From Flavobacterium sp. LMO8 (GTDB lineage Bacteria; Bacteroidota; Bacteroidia; Flavobacteriales; Flavobacteriaceae), in assembly GCF_009495755.1 (NCBI RefSeq), contig NZ_WIBJ01000031.1:1-64000 (forward strand): a stretch of DNA of 64,000 nucleotides, given 5' to 3'. How positions within the stretch are numbered: position 1 is the stretch's first letter; every line of letters starts with the position of its first letter. The notes beneath the pieces were generated by a model. The model was given only the letters and a program-made list of their open reading frames with translations, was not told the origin of the DNA and made no database searches. The position numbers and the translations under genes are program-made. Below are positions 34,284 through 43,790 of the stretch, in pieces.

Positions 34284-35060
34284 TTACTGATTTTTAGCGG
34301 TACCGCTTCCAAAGAATTTATTCTTGGTTTGAACTAAAAAATTAAAGTTTTTTGCTAATAATTTTTTAAATACTGACGCATCCTCTTTGGGAAACCAATC
34401 AGTAGTTCTTGGAATTTCTAAATGTCTGTTGTGAATTTGATATGCATAGGTAGCTATAGATGTTCTGTAATTTCCTTCTGGGAAATTAGTCATATCATAG
34501 CCATGAAGCGTATAAGGCGCACATTGCTGAATGATTAATCTGTTAAAAGGAACATCTAATTCTGCTTCTTCATCTGTTCTTAAATCTCTAATTTTTAAAC
34601 CACCTTTATATTCAGGTTTCCAATCTTTGTTTAAATAAAGCAATAAGTTTAATTCTCGGTACCAATTTTTATTAATAGGATGATAGTTAAAATCAAGATG
34701 CATATCTAAAAAGCTATTCTTTTTACCTTGATGTAAACCACCTCCATGATTTTTAGGATCAACAAATACTTTTTTAGCCGTAATAAATGATAAAATTTTA
34801 TTGAAACGTTCAGAAGATAAGTCATTATAAAGTTCTTCTAATTCAGGAGATAAAACTTTGTAATTAGATTTTTCGAATTTATTATTAGCAAAAGCATAAT
34901 CTCTACTTTTGTTTTCTAATTCTGGAATGGAAGCATAAGCTCTATTTAATTTTTCTTCATCGCAAAATCCGTCAATTATTAAATGCGGAAATGGTTGAGC
35001 GGTTAAATATTTTGTTCTAAGTGCTTCTTGATTGCTTTCTAAAAACTCGAAATTTATCAT
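34284..35060 (-). CDS. 2-oxoglutarate/Fe(II)-dependent oxygenase
   Basis: A 258-residue cytosolic protein with the 2-oxoglutarate/Fe(II) oxygenase signature: H121-x-D123 (MHLDFNYH), a distal H186 (YTLHGYD) and R199 (NYRTS) placed to bind 2-oxoglutarate. It is similar to the prolyl-4-hydroxylase-like group often found in glycan clusters. The ATG at 35060 (MINFEFLESN) is used; the longest frame starts at 35084, inside the -7 element. The substrate is not known. Co-transcription with a GT4 gene suggests hydroxylation of a sugar, lipid carrier or glycan-modifying protein, which is inference. Confidence 0.8.
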   Translation of the reverse strand: MINFEFLESNQEALRTKYLTAQPFPHLIIDGFCDEEKLNRAYASIPELENKSRDYAFANNKFEKSNYKVLSPELEELYNDLSSERFNKILSFITAKKVFVDPKNHGGGLHQGKKNSFLDMHLDFNYHPINKNWYRELNLLLYLNKDWKPEYKGGLKIRDLRTDEEAELDVPFNRLIIQQCAPYTLHGYDMTNFPEGNYRTSIATYAYQIHNRHLEIPRTTDWFPKEDASVFKKLLAKNFNFLVQTKNKFFGSGTAKNQ

Positions 35061-35081
35061 AATAATGTTCTTGTATTGTAG

Positions 35082-35089
35082 CAAAAATA
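35082..35089 (-). promoter_or_regulatory. -7 promoter element TATTTTTG for the oxygenase-GT4 pair
   Basis: Exact TAnnTTTG match on the minus strand, 21 bases before the chosen ATG at 35060. It overlaps the longer alternative start. Confidence 0.55.
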
Positions 35090-35175
35090 GAAAATAAAAT
35101 TAGATAAATTAGATGACATTTGTCATAAACCTCAAAAAAATGGTCTTAAATGGGTAATAAACAAAAGAGAACCCT

Positions 35176-35183
35176 TATTTTTG
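35176..35183 (+). promoter_or_regulatory. -7 promoter element TATTTTTG for the plus-strand operon
   Basis: Exact TAnnTTTG match, 20 bases before the ATG at 35204. It probably drives the five-gene run to 40676. Confidence 0.55.
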
Positions 35184-35203
35184 CTTTTGTTAAAAAAATC
35201 TAA

Positions 35204-36310
35204 ATGAAAATTGGAATTTTAGGAACGCGTGGAATACCCAATCACTATGGTGGTTTTGAACAATTCGCTGAATTTTTTGCTACTTATGCTACGGGTCAAG
35301 GACACGAAGTGTACGTGTACAATTCCCACAGCCATCCATACAAAGAAACAGAATTCAAAAGTGTTAAAATCATACATTGCTTCGATCCTGAAAACAAAAT
35401 AGGAACCGTAGGTCAGTTTATATATGACTTAAATTGTATTAGAGACGCAAGAAAAAGAGATTTTGATATTATTCTTCAATTAGGCTATACCAGTAGTTCT
35501 GTTTGGTTTTCTTTGCATCCAAAAAGCGCTATTGTAATTACCAATATGGATGGATTAGAATGGAAACGTACTAAATATTCAAAAAAAGTTCAAAAAGCAC
35601 TTCAAATAGCAGAACGTTTAGCTGTAAAAAAGAGCGATTATTTGATTGCAGATTCTATTGGAATTCAAAAATATATCAAGGAAAAGTATCAAAAAGAAAG
35701 CACTTATATTGCCTACGGCGCTCACAATTTTAACAATCCCAATCCTGAAATTTTAAAAGAATATCAAGTCGAAAAAGAAAATTTCAACATGATTATGGCC
35801 CGTTTTGAGCCTGAAAACAATTTGGATATGGTGCTTGAAGGAGTTGCTATGGCGGAAGATAAAACACCAATTTTAGTAATTGGAAACCACAACACTAAAT
35901 ACGGAACTTATTTAAAAAATAAATTTGAAGCCTATTCACATATTCAATTTTTAGGAGCGGTTTATAATTTAGACCATTTAAATAATTTACGATATTATTC
36001 CAATCTTTATTTTCATGGACATACTGTTGGAGGTACTAATCCTTCTTTGCTAGAAGCTATGGCGTCAAAAGCATTGATTGCAGCTCATAACAATGATTTT
36101 AACAAAGGTGTTCTTAAAGAAAATGCTTTTTATTTTTCGTCTGCAGAAGAGGTTAAAAAAATCTTAAATGGAATCAAAAAAAATGATAACTTGCAATTCG
36201 TTGCAAACAACTATGAAGCAATAGCCTCGGATTTTAATTGGGAGAAAATAAATGAACAATATTTACAGTTTTTTAAACAATGTTTGGAAGGAACTTCTAG
36301 AAGAAAATAA
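35204..36310 (+). CDS. DUF1972-type glycosyltransferase (GT4-like)
   Basis: A 368-residue GT-B glycosyltransferase. The N-terminus MKIGILGTRGIPNHYGGFEQ is the hallmark of the DUF1972 family of rhamnosyl/GT4-like enzymes. The C-terminal donor region contains GHTVGGTNPSLLEAMASKA. It opens a plus-strand operon with a polymerase/ligase, UXS, sugar-phosphate transferase and another glycosyltransferase. Given the rfb genes nearby, dTDP-rhamnose is a plausible donor, but this is context only. Its 3' end overlaps the next gene by 59 bases. Confidence 0.88.
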   Translation: MKIGILGTRGIPNHYGGFEQFAEFFATYATGQGHEVYVYNSHSHPYKETEFKSVKIIHCFDPENKIGTVGQFIYDLNCIRDARKRDFDIILQLGYTSSSVWFSLHPKSAIVITNMDGLEWKRTKYSKKVQKALQIAERLAVKKSDYLIADSIGIQKYIKEKYQKESTYIAYGAHNFNNPNPEILKEYQVEKENFNMIMARFEPENNLDMVLEGVAMAEDKTPILVIGNHNTKYGTYLKNKFEAYSHIQFLGAVYNLDHLNNLRYYSNLYFHGHTVGGTNPSLLEAMASKALIAAHNNDFNKGVLKENAFYFSSAEEVKKILNGIKKNDNLQFVANNYEAIASDFNWEKINEQYLQFFKQCLEGTSRRK

Positions 36311-37586
36311 ACAAAATAAAGCGTTTATTCCTATTGTATTATTGTTAATAACATTGCCGATTTCTTTGGCTGTAAATAATATTTTATTAGGTGTTTTTTT
36401 TATTTCAGCACTTCTTTATCTTGGAAAAAATAAGTTGTCATTTTCCTTAGTTTATTTAGTTCCTATTTTGTTGTTTGCATTGATGAGTACTTCTTATTTC
36501 TGGTCAATTGATGTTAAAAGAACTTTAACTGCAATTCCAAAAGAAATTACTTTGTTACTTGTTCCAATTGCTTTTATGATTATTCCTGCTTTTACAAGAG
36601 AAAAGAAAGATAAGATTTTAAAATATTACGGTTATGCAATGTTGCTTTATGTAATGTTTTTTATAATTCGTGCTTTCATTCGATACATACTTACAAATGA
36701 AACTAGTGTTTTCTTTTATCACGGTCCTGATAATGATACCGATACGGGATTAGTGCCTAGATTATTGAATGCTATTCATGTTTCGGTATATGTTGCAATT
36801 GCTTTCTTTTATTTTTTTATTAAAGAACATAAAACAAAGTGGGAACAAGTTGCAAGTATCTTATTGTTTGTTTTTGTAATTCTTTTATCCTCTAAAAATA
36901 TTATTTTAGTTTTAGTCTTATTAATTTTAATTCAGGTTTTTTTCTATTCAAAAATTGCCAACCGTCTTCGATTACGAAATCTTACTATTATTTTAGTTTT
37001 ATTAGGGTTTATCATCTCTTTTAGCAAAATTAAAGAACGCTTTTTGGTTGAATTTAGAACCAATTCTGATAAAAGTATTTCACACAATGTCGCACTAAAT
37101 AAAAGCGAAGGAATCAACAATATTAGTATTGCGGATGCTTGGACCAAAGAACAATTTCATCCATCTGACTATTTTCCCGGAACCGCGTTTCGTGTTTATC
37201 AATTTAGAATGTTTACTGAATTTTTAGAGGAAGATGCTATTTTTTGGAAAGGGTTTGGATTGAATGCTTCTTTAAATAAATTATTAGAAAAAGAAAAGCA
37301 GTATAATTTATATCCTGGTTATGGAAGTTTTAATTTTCATAATCAATATGTTCAAAATTTTGCAGAATTAGGTGTTATTGGATTTGCGTTATTGATTCTA
37401 ATCTTATTTTTAAACACAAAAAACGCTTTTAATTCTAAAGATTTTCTTCATATTGCTTTTGCAATTCTAATGATAAGCTTATTTTTGACCGAATCGTTTT
37501 TGTGGCGACAAAGAGGCGTTTTGTTTTTTATGCTTTTTTATTGCCTCTTCAACACAAAAATAGATTCTCGAATAGAAAAAAAATAA
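36252..37586 (+). CDS. O-antigen ligase/polymerase family membrane protein (second)
   Basis: A 444-residue inner-membrane protein with about ten hydrophobic segments, a large periplasmic loop (about 265-365) and the Wzy_C/WaaL-like [24 protein letters not shown] region. It is a second member of the same broad family as the gene at 31855, so one may be the Wzy polymerase and the other a ligase. The only ATG at this end lies inside the preceding gene, giving a 59-base overlap. No in-frame start codon before the first helix would avoid it. Confidence 0.8.
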   Translation: MNNIYSFLNNVWKELLEENKQNKAFIPIVLLLITLPISLAVNNILLGVFFISALLYLGKNKLSFSLVYLVPILLFALMSTSYFWSIDVKRTLTAIPKEITLLLVPIAFMIIPAFTREKKDKILKYYGYAMLLYVMFFIIRAFIRYILTNETSVFFYHGPDNDTDTGLVPRLLNAIHVSVYVAIAFFYFFIKEHKTKWEQVASILLFVFVILLSSKNIILVLVLLILIQVFFYSKIANRLRLRNLTIILVLLGFIISFSKIKERFLVEFRTNSDKSISHNVALNKSEGINNISIADAWTKEQFHPSDYFPGTAFRVYQFRMFTEFLEEDAIFWKGFGLNASLNKLLEKEKQYNLYPGYGSFNFHNQYVQNFAELGVIGFALLILILFLNTKNAFNSKDFLHIAFAILMISLFLTESFLWRQRGVLFFMLFYCLFNTKIDSRIEKK

Positions 37587-37587
37587 A

Positions 37588-38571
37588 ATGAAAAGAATAT
37601 TAATTACAGGTGCTGCGGGTTTTCTTGGCTCACATCTTTGCGATAGATTTATTAAAGAAGGCTATTTTGTTATCGGAATGGATAACTTAATTACTGGAGA
37701 TTTAAAAAACATTGAACATCTTTTTAAACTTCAAAACTTTGAATTCTACCATCATGATATTACCAAATTTGTTCATGTTCCAGGTAAATTAGATTATATT
37801 TTGCATTTTGCTTCACCTGCAAGTCCAATAGATTATTTGAAAATTCCAATTCAAACTTTAAAGGTGGGTTCATTAGGAACACATAATTTATTAGGCTTGG
37901 CTCGTGTAAAAAAAGCTAGAATTCTCATCGCTTCTACATCGGAAGTATATGGTGATCCATTAATTCATCCACAAACAGAAGAATATTATGGAAATGTAAA
38001 CACCATTGGACCTCGTGGAGTTTATGATGAAGCAAAACGTTTTCAAGAGTCTATTACTATGGCATATCATACTTTTCATGGTGTAGAAACTAGAATTGTT
38101 CGTATTTTTAACACATACGGACCAAGAATGCGATTAAACGACGGTCGTGTAATTCCAGCTTTTATTGGACAAGCACTTCGTGGAGAAGATTTAACCATTT
38201 TTGGAGATGGAAGTCAAACACGTTCGTTTTGTTACGTAGATGATCAAGTAGAAGGAATTTTCAGATTATTACATTCTGATTATCATTTGCCTGTTAATAT
38301 TGGGAATCCAGATGAAATTACCATTAAAGATTTTGCCGAAGAGATTATTAAATTAACGGGAACCAATCAAAAAGTAGTGTATCATCCACTTCCTGTTAAT
38401 GATCCAATGCAAAGACAACCTGATACTTCAAAAGCAAAAGAAATTTTGGGTTGGGAAGCAAAAGTGACAAGATCCGAAGGCATGAAAATTACGTATGATT
38501 ACTTTAAAACACTTTCTACAGAAGAACTTCTAAAAGAAGAACATAAAGATTTTACAAAATACATTCACTAA
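37588..38571 (+). CDS. UDP-glucuronate decarboxylase (UDP-xylose synthase)
   Basis: A 327-residue SDR enzyme that converts UDP-glucuronate to UDP-xylose. It has GAAGFLG at 8-14, STSEVYGDP at about 116-124 with the family-typical HPQ and [17 protein letters not shown], and the catalytic Y146-x3-K150. It closely fits the UXS subfamily. The start is one base after the previous stop and the end abuts the TTG start of the next gene. A Ugd enzyme to make UDP-glucuronate is not in the window. Confidence 0.92.
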   Translation: MKRILITGAAGFLGSHLCDRFIKEGYFVIGMDNLITGDLKNIEHLFKLQNFEFYHHDITKFVHVPGKLDYILHFASPASPIDYLKIPIQTLKVGSLGTHNLLGLARVKKARILIASTSEVYGDPLIHPQTEEYYGNVNTIGPRGVYDEAKRFQESITMAYHTFHGVETRIVRIFNTYGPRMRLNDGRVIPAFIGQALRGEDLTIFGDGSQTRSFCYVDDQVEGIFRLLHSDYHLPVNIGNPDEITIKDFAEEIIKLTGTNQKVVYHPLPVNDPMQRQPDTSKAKEILGWEAKVTRSEGMKITYDYFKTLSTEELLKEEHKDFTKYIH

Positions 38572-39924
38572 TTGAAAAATAAAACCGGAAGATACTCAGT
38601 TTACATTAGACCCATAATAATATTTTTAGATTTACTTATTGTAAACCTATTGGTATTGTTGTGTATGCGCTCTGCTATGAGTAATTTTGGTTATCACTCT
38701 ATATTAACCATATTTTGGTTAATTATTTCTTATTATTCTGCTTATTATGAAGTGTATCGCTTTAGTAAAGGAATCGAAATTTTTGGAAAACTATTAAAGC
38801 AATTTTTCTTTATCAGTTTAATCACTTTTGCTTATGTAGGTTATAAATATAAATATGTAACAACTCAAGAAGTTGGGCAATACATTCTTTGGTCTTTCCT
38901 ACTTGTTGGATTAGTAAAGTTTTCAATATTTATTTTACTCAAAAAGTATCGTCTTTTGTATGGGGGAAATCACAGAAATGTAATTATCGTAGGACACGGA
39001 AAAAGTGTTGATGAGCTTAAAGATTTTTTCAACAGCAATCCTGATTATGGATATAATTTAGTTCATATTTTTGATTTAAAAGGGAATAAAAAAACTGAAT
39101 TAACAGATTGTAATAACTATGTTATTGAACATAAAATAGATGAAATTTATGCTTCTATAAATACCTTAACGAATAGAGAAAAAGATAATTTAATTCATTT
39201 TGCTGATAATAATTTAAAAACGATTAAGTTTTTACCCGATAGCAAAAACACTTTTTTAAGAAATTTAGCAGTAGAATATTATGACTATATTCCAATAATT
39301 TCTTTACGAACTATTCCTTTGGAAAAGGAAGTTAACAAACGCTTGAAAAGGGTTTTCGATGTATTTTTTTCTTTACTTATCATAATTTGTTTGTTATCGT
39401 GGCTAACACCTTTAATTTCGATTTTAATTTTACTCGAATCAAAAGGGCCAATATTTTTTAAACAAAAAAGAAATGGTTTAAATTATGATGAATTTTATTG
39501 TTATAAATTTCGTTCCATGCATCTAAATCCAATAGCAGATTTAGAACAAGTACAAAAAAATGACCCAAGAATTACTAAAGTGGGTAAATTTATCCGAAAA
39601 ACAAGTGTAGACGAACTTCCACAATTTTTTAATGTTTTACTTGGTGATATGTCTGTTGTTGGACCAAGACCTCACATGGTAAGTCATACAGAAATGTATG
39701 CCAAAACAGTTGATAAATTCATGGTGAGACACTTCATAAAACCAGGAATTACAGGTCTTGCACAAACTAATGGTTTTAGAGGAGAGGTAGAAAATGAAAA
39801 AGACATTATTAATCGTGTTAAATACGACATTTTCTATTTAGAAAATTGGTCAATTTTATTAGATATCAAAATCATTATAGCAACTGTTATTAATGCTATA
39901 AAAGGAGAGAAAAAAGCCTACTAA
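38572..39924 (+). CDS. Polyprenyl glycosylphosphotransferase (initiating sugar-phosphate transferase)
   Basis: A 450-residue inner-membrane protein of the WbaP/WcaJ type that attaches the first sugar phosphate to undecaprenyl phosphate. About four N-terminal membrane helices (residues about 11-125) are followed by a Rossmann-like region and the C-terminal bacterial sugar transferase domain (about 258-450). Visible motifs are KRVFDVFFSLLI, the KGPIFFKQKRNG loop, YKFRSM and GDMSVVGPRPHM. The start is TTG at 38572, directly after the UXS stop, because the next methionine (residue 32) would delete the first helix. Substrate sugar is unknown. Confidence 0.9.
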   Translation: MKNKTGRYSVYIRPIIIFLDLLIVNLLVLLCMRSAMSNFGYHSILTIFWLIISYYSAYYEVYRFSKGIEIFGKLLKQFFFISLITFAYVGYKYKYVTTQEVGQYILWSFLLVGLVKFSIFILLKKYRLLYGGNHRNVIIVGHGKSVDELKDFFNSNPDYGYNLVHIFDLKGNKKTELTDCNNYVIEHKIDEIYASINTLTNREKDNLIHFADNNLKTIKFLPDSKNTFLRNLAVEYYDYIPIISLRTIPLEKEVNKRLKRVFDVFFSLLIIICLLSWLTPLISILILLESKGPIFFKQKRNGLNYDEFYCYKFRSMHLNPIADLEQVQKNDPRITKVGKFIRKTSVDELPQFFNVLLGDMSVVGPRPHMVSHTEMYAKTVDKFMVRHFIKPGITGLAQTNGFRGEVENEKDIINRVKYDIFYLENWSILLDIKIIIATVINAIKGEKKAY

Positions 39925-40676
39925 TGAATGCTTTAGTTTCCATAATTACACCTTCATACAATTCTGCAAAATTTATTGCAGAAACCATTCAATCTGTACA
40001 AAATCAAACTTATCAAAATTGGGAAATGATTATTGTAGATGATGGTTCTTCGGATGAAACGGAAAATGTGGTTTTATCCATAATCCAAAATGATAATCGT
40101 ATTCAATTTCATAAATTAAATCAAAATTCAGGTCCAGCAGTTGCTCGAAATACAGGAATTGAAATAGCATCAGGAGATTATTTGACGTTCATTGATGCCG
40201 ATGATATTTGGTATCCAGCCTTTATCGAAAACAACATCAAAACGATTAAAGAAACCGGAATTCCATTCGTTTTTTCATCTTATAAAAGAGCTAATGAAGA
40301 ATTAGAATTCGTGTATTCCGATTTTATTGTTCCAAGTAAAGTTTCTTATACCGATATTCTAAAATCCAATTCTATTAGTTGTTTGACGGCTTTTGTTGAT
40401 ATTAAAAAGTTGGGTAAAAAATACATGCCTCTCATCCGAAAACGCCAAGACATGGGTTTGTGGTTGAATTATTTAAAAGTCATTCCATTCGCACACGGAA
40501 TTCAAGAAACTCAAGCGATTTACAGAATTAGAGAAAATTCGCTTTCCAGAAAAAAATCGGATTTAATTAAGTACCAATGGCAATTTTATAGAGAAGTTGA
40601 AAAATTGAATGTACTTCAATCCGCCTATTACATGTTGCATTGGATGTATCGTGGTTTTATGAAGTATAGGAATTAG
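39924..40676 (+). CDS. Family 2 glycosyltransferase
   Basis: A 250-residue cytosolic GT-A enzyme with VSIITPSYNSAKFI at the N-terminus, MIIVDDGSSDET (about 35-46) and YLTFIDADDIWY (about 88-99) bearing the metal-binding acidic motif. It starts inside the stop of the sugar-phosphate transferase gene (TAATG), which indicates translational coupling. It closes the plus-strand operon that starts at 35204. The sugar donor cannot be predicted. Confidence 0.92.
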   Translation: MNALVSIITPSYNSAKFIAETIQSVQNQTYQNWEMIIVDDGSSDETENVVLSIIQNDNRIQFHKLNQNSGPAVARNTGIEIASGDYLTFIDADDIWYPAFIENNIKTIKETGIPFVFSSYKRANEELEFVYSDFIVPSKVSYTDILKSNSISCLTAFVDIKKLGKKYMPLIRKRQDMGLWLNYLKVIPFAHGIQETQAIYRIRENSLSRKKSDLIKYQWQFYREVEKLNVLQSAYYMLHWMYRGFMKYRN

Positions 40677-40679
40677 GTT

Positions 40680-40735
40680 TTAACGCAAAGTTTTAAAGTC
40701 TTTCGCAAAGTTCGCAAAATCTAATAAAGTTAATT
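40680..40735. repeat. Degenerate CGCAAAG-type intergenic repeat
   Basis: Contains imperfect repeats of CGCAAAGTT (40684, 40707, 40716). A related stretch lies upstream of trpS at about 59028-59060. Such low-complexity fragments look like dispersed repeats of this genome. The rest of the gap to 40798 holds no gene. Confidence 0.4.
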
Positions 40736-40798
40736 AAAGAAGCTTCGCTTTGAAAGACATAAATCTCTGTGCTAATTTGTGAAATCTGTGTTTATAAA

Positions 40799-42109
40799 TC
40801 AAAGCATCGACTGAAATTGCTTCAATTTTCCTCTTTTCGTGCGTTCTAAAACTTCTTTTCGGTTGTAAGTGAAATGCAATCCGGGTTCTAAATATTTGGC
40901 AATCGCTTTTTCAATTTCTATAATTTGCTCTGAAGTCAATTCCACCGAACTCACATAATCAATTTCAAAACTATCTAATTTGGTTTGACGTACAATAAAT
41001 TCTTTTACGTTTCCATCGTCTTCGATGATGCTTTTGGTTACGTAGTAAAACGTTAATCCAGGCGATTTTTTTCCACTTGGTAAAAGTGCCACATCGCTGG
41101 TTCTTCCGATTAATTTTTTCAGAATGGGTTTTTTCAATGTACTTTTTTCGTCTAAAATCCCAACATCGCCAATTTCATAACGAATAAACGGATGTGCTTT
41201 GTTGTATAAGGAAGTAATCACCACTTTTCCTTCTTTTCCGTATGGAACAGGTTGGTTATTTTCATCCAAAATTTCCACAAATAAGGTTTCCGAATTCACT
41301 TGCCATTCGTCTTTTGGATTTTGAAAAGCAATCAAATCCAATTCCGAAGCGCCATATTCATTAACAACTGGAATTCCTAAATGTTTTTCCAATAAAATTT
41401 TATCTTCTTCAAACAACATTTCGGAAGTTACCATGCAAACTTTCAAAGTCGGACAAACATCGGTTAAAATGATATTTCTTGCTTGTAAATATTTTCCAAA
41501 AAGCACAATTGAACTCGTATAACCATTGATGTAATCAAATTTTTTAGTTTTAAAATGTTCAAAAACTCCATCTAAAACTTTGTCCGATAAATCAAAAATA
41601 GGAAAACGATATCTTTTGCTTAAAAAGTCTTTCAAACGTTCTTTTCGATATCCAATAAAATCCAACGGAATACCATAAAACCGCGCTTGATACGACGAAT
41701 TAAAATCAACTCCATACCAATCAAAACGATAAATAATCGAAGCCCAAGTTATCGCATGAGCCTCTTTGTCTTTCGCGAAAACAAATGGATCACCACTTGA
41801 ACCCGAAGTTTTATTAACGAAAACCGTTTTCTCGGAATAACCTTTGGAAATTCGGTCTTTTAAAGGTTTTTGCAAATCTTTTTTGGTGAGAATAGGTAAA
41901 TCGTTCCAGTTTTTAAAGCTGTCTTTTCCAACTAAATTTTGATAAAATGGATTATTTCTCAAATGAAATTCCACAATTTCTCGCTTTTTAGTTTCGAGAT
42001 AATCGGGAAAATCTGCTTCCGAAATTTGTAGAATTTTCTCAAAATCAGCCTGAGCTTTCGCAATAGGAAAACCGCTTAATTTTAAAGAAAGATGAAACAA
42101 GTTGAACAT
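40799..42109 (-). CDS. CapK/PaaK-like adenylate-forming protein
   Basis: A 436-residue cytosolic member of the phenylacetate-CoA ligase/CapK group. The ATP-binding P-loop is TSGSSG at about 101-106. EYGASELD (near 256) and RYEIGDVG further on are also family motifs. Several polysaccharide clusters carry such CapK proteins, probably to activate an acyl group for glycan decoration. The frame extends to a TTG at 42127, but that codon lies inside an exact -7 element (42125-42132), so the ATG at 42109 (MFNLFHLSLK) is used. The gene is convergent with the glycosyltransferase operon. Confidence 0.82.
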   Translation of the reverse strand: MFNLFHLSLKLSGFPIAKAQADFEKILQISEADFPDYLETKKREIVEFHLRNNPFYQNLVGKDSFKNWNDLPILTKKDLQKPLKDRISKGYSEKTVFVNKTSGSSGDPFVFAKDKEAHAITWASIIYRFDWYGVDFNSSYQARFYGIPLDFIGYRKERLKDFLSKRYRFPIFDLSDKVLDGVFEHFKTKKFDYINGYTSSIVLFGKYLQARNIILTDVCPTLKVCMVTSEMLFEEDKILLEKHLGIPVVNEYGASELDLIAFQNPKDEWQVNSETLFVEILDENNQPVPYGKEGKVVITSLYNKAHPFIRYEIGDVGILDEKSTLKKPILKKLIGRTSDVALLPSGKKSPGLTFYYVTKSIIEDDGNVKEFIVRQTKLDSFEIDYVSSVELTSEQIIEIEKAIAKYLEPGLHFTYNRKEVLERTKRGKLKQFQSML

Positions 42110-42124
42110 TCGTTGGAATTTATC

Positions 42125-42132
42125 CAAAAGTA
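42125..42132 (-). promoter_or_regulatory. -7 promoter element TACTTTTG for the CapK-like gene
   Basis: Exact TAnnTTTG match on the minus strand. It covers the longest-frame TTG start and so supports the later ATG, although the implied leader is short. Confidence 0.45.
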
Positions 42133-42189
42133 ATAAATCTGAAAATAATCTTTCTTCTTTTTTCTTTTTTCTTTCTTCTTAAGAAATAG

Positions 42190-42197
42190 TACTTTTG
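42190..42197 (+). promoter_or_regulatory. -7 promoter element TACTTTTG for purD
   Basis: Exact TAnnTTTG match, 24 bases before the purD ATG at 42222. The longest open frame starts inside it at 42195. Confidence 0.55.
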
Positions 42198-42221
42198 CCA
42201 AACAACATAACAACACACAAA

Positions 42222-43493
42222 ATGACTATTTTACTACTTGGTTCTGGCGGTCGCGAACACGCACTGGCTTGGAAAATGCTTCAATCTTCAAAATGCACTT
42301 CTCTTTTTGTTGCGCCTGGAAATGCAGGAACAGCAACTATTGCAAAAAATGTGGATTTAAATCCTAATAATTTTGATGCCGTTAAAGCTTTTGTTTTACA
42401 AGAAAAAGTAGAAATGGTTGTGGTTGGACCAGAAGATCCATTGGTTTTAGGAATTTATGATTTCTTCAAAAACGATGCAGAAATCAATCACATTCCAGTA
42501 ATCGGACCATCAAAAGTGGGAGCACAATTAGAAGGAAGTAAAGAATTTGCAAAAGAATTTTTAGTAAAACATAACATTCCAACCGCTCGTTACGAAAGTT
42601 TCACTAAAGAAACGGTAGAGCAAGGTTGCCAATTTTTAGAAACTTTAGAAGCTCCATACGTTTTAAAAGCAGATGGATTAGCTGCCGGAAAAGGCGTTTT
42701 AATCTTATCCGATTTAGAGGAAGCAAAAACAGAGTTGAGAAATATGTTGGTGGGTGCTAAGTTTGGACAAGCGAGTTCAAAAGTAGTCATCGAAGAATTT
42801 TTAGACGGAATCGAATTAAGCTGTTTTGTTTTAACCGACGGAAAATCATATAAAGTATTACCAACAGCAAAAGATTACAAACGTATTGGAGAAGGCGATA
42901 CAGGATTGAATACAGGAGGAATGGGTGCGGTTTCTCCAGTTCCATTTGCGGATGCAGTTTTATTAGAAAAAATTGAAACTCGAATTGTAAAACCAACTAT
43001 CGCAGGTTTACAAAAAGACGGAATCGAATATAAAGGATTTGTTTTCATCGGATTAATCAACGTAAAAGGCGAACCTATGGTTATCGAATACAACGTTCGT
43101 ATGGGCGATCCAGAAACGGAAGTAGTTATGCCAAGATTAAAAAGTGATTTAGTCGAAATTTTTGAAGCTATTGGAAATCAAGAATTAGATAAAATTACCT
43201 TGGAAATCGATGAAAGAGCTGCTACAACTATCATGGTAGTTTCAGGCGGTTATCCAGAGGATTATGAAAAAGGAAAAGAGATTTTCGGATTAGAAAACAT
43301 CACCGATTCTATTCCATTTCATGCGGGAACAAAATTAGAAAACGGAAAAGTAGTTACAAATGGAGGTCGCGTAATTGCGGTTACTTCGTACGGAAATGAC
43401 TTTCAAGAAGCCATAAAAAAATCTTATCAAAGTATAGCTAAGCTACAATTTGATAAGATGTATTTTAGAACAGATATTGGTAAGGATTTATAA
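42222..43493 (+). CDS. purD: Phosphoribosylamine-glycine ligase (GARS)
   Basis: ATP-grasp enzyme of purine synthesis that joins glycine and phosphoribosylamine. The 423-residue protein is the usual length and has [18 protein letters not shown] at the N-terminus. The GARS signatures follow: [20 protein letters not shown] and [14 protein letters not shown]. The ATG at 42222 is chosen because the upstream part of the frame overlaps the -7 element. A hairpin spans the stop codon. Confidence 0.97.
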   Translation: MTILLLGSGGREHALAWKMLQSSKCTSLFVAPGNAGTATIAKNVDLNPNNFDAVKAFVLQEKVEMVVVGPEDPLVLGIYDFFKNDAEINHIPVIGPSKVGAQLEGSKEFAKEFLVKHNIPTARYESFTKETVEQGCQFLETLEAPYVLKADGLAAGKGVLILSDLEEAKTELRNMLVGAKFGQASSKVVIEEFLDGIELSCFVLTDGKSYKVLPTAKDYKRIGEGDTGLNTGGMGAVSPVPFADAVLLEKIETRIVKPTIAGLQKDGIEYKGFVFIGLINVKGEPMVIEYNVRMGDPETEVVMPRLKSDLVEIFEAIGNQELDKITLEIDERAATTIMVVSGGYPEDYEKGKEIFGLENITDSIPFHAGTKLENGKVVTNGGRVIAVTSYGNDFQEAIKKSYQSIAKLQFDKMYFRTDIGKDL

Positions 43494-43508
43494 TCCTTGC
43501 TAATATCT
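43472..43508. terminator. Hairpin terminator across the purD stop
   Basis: AGATATT (43472-43478) and AATATCT (43502-43508) flank an inner stem AAGGATT/AATCCTT, with a small internal loop. It lies between convergent genes and could act on both strands. The purD stop codon is in the structure. Confidence 0.6.
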
Positions 43509-43513
43509 TAAGA

Positions 43514-43744
43514 TTATTTTAAAAATGAGTGTGCAGTTGTATCTTGCTCATCTTCTTTATTTGCATTGAAGATGTTCAATTGCTTAATCCAATAAGTCAT
43601 TGCTGCACAGCAGATAATAATAAAAATCCAGTTTAAGATATTTGCAGTCCACCAATTAGTTAATTCTAGTTCTCTTAACCAATCCATTGGTAAGAATAAA
43701 AAATCTACGAAAAGTGATTGTATTCCTTCAAAAAATGATTTCAT
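43514..43744 (-). CDS. Small conserved membrane protein (DUF6341-like)
   Basis: A 76-residue protein with one clear membrane helix (about 33-53, TANILNWIFIIICCAAMTYW) and an amphipathic N-terminus (FFEGIQSLFVDFLFLPMDWL), followed by a polar acidic tail. I associate it with the Flavobacteriaceae family DUF6341, from memory. Function is unknown. It is divergent from the larger membrane protein at 43791 and convergent with purD; this arrangement is common in the family. Confidence 0.75.
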   Translation of the reverse strand: MKSFFEGIQSLFVDFLFLPMDWLRELELTNWWTANILNWIFIIICCAAMTYWIKQLNIFNANKEDEQDTTAHSFLK

Positions 43745-43770
43745 TTTGATAAAGTATTATATTTACACCA

Positions 43771-43778
43771 CAAAAATA
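43771..43778 (-). promoter_or_regulatory. -7 promoter element TATTTTTG
   Basis: Exact TAnnTTTG match on the minus strand, 26 bases before the ATG of the small membrane protein. Confidence 0.5.
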
Positions 43779-43790
43779 TAAAATATTCGG

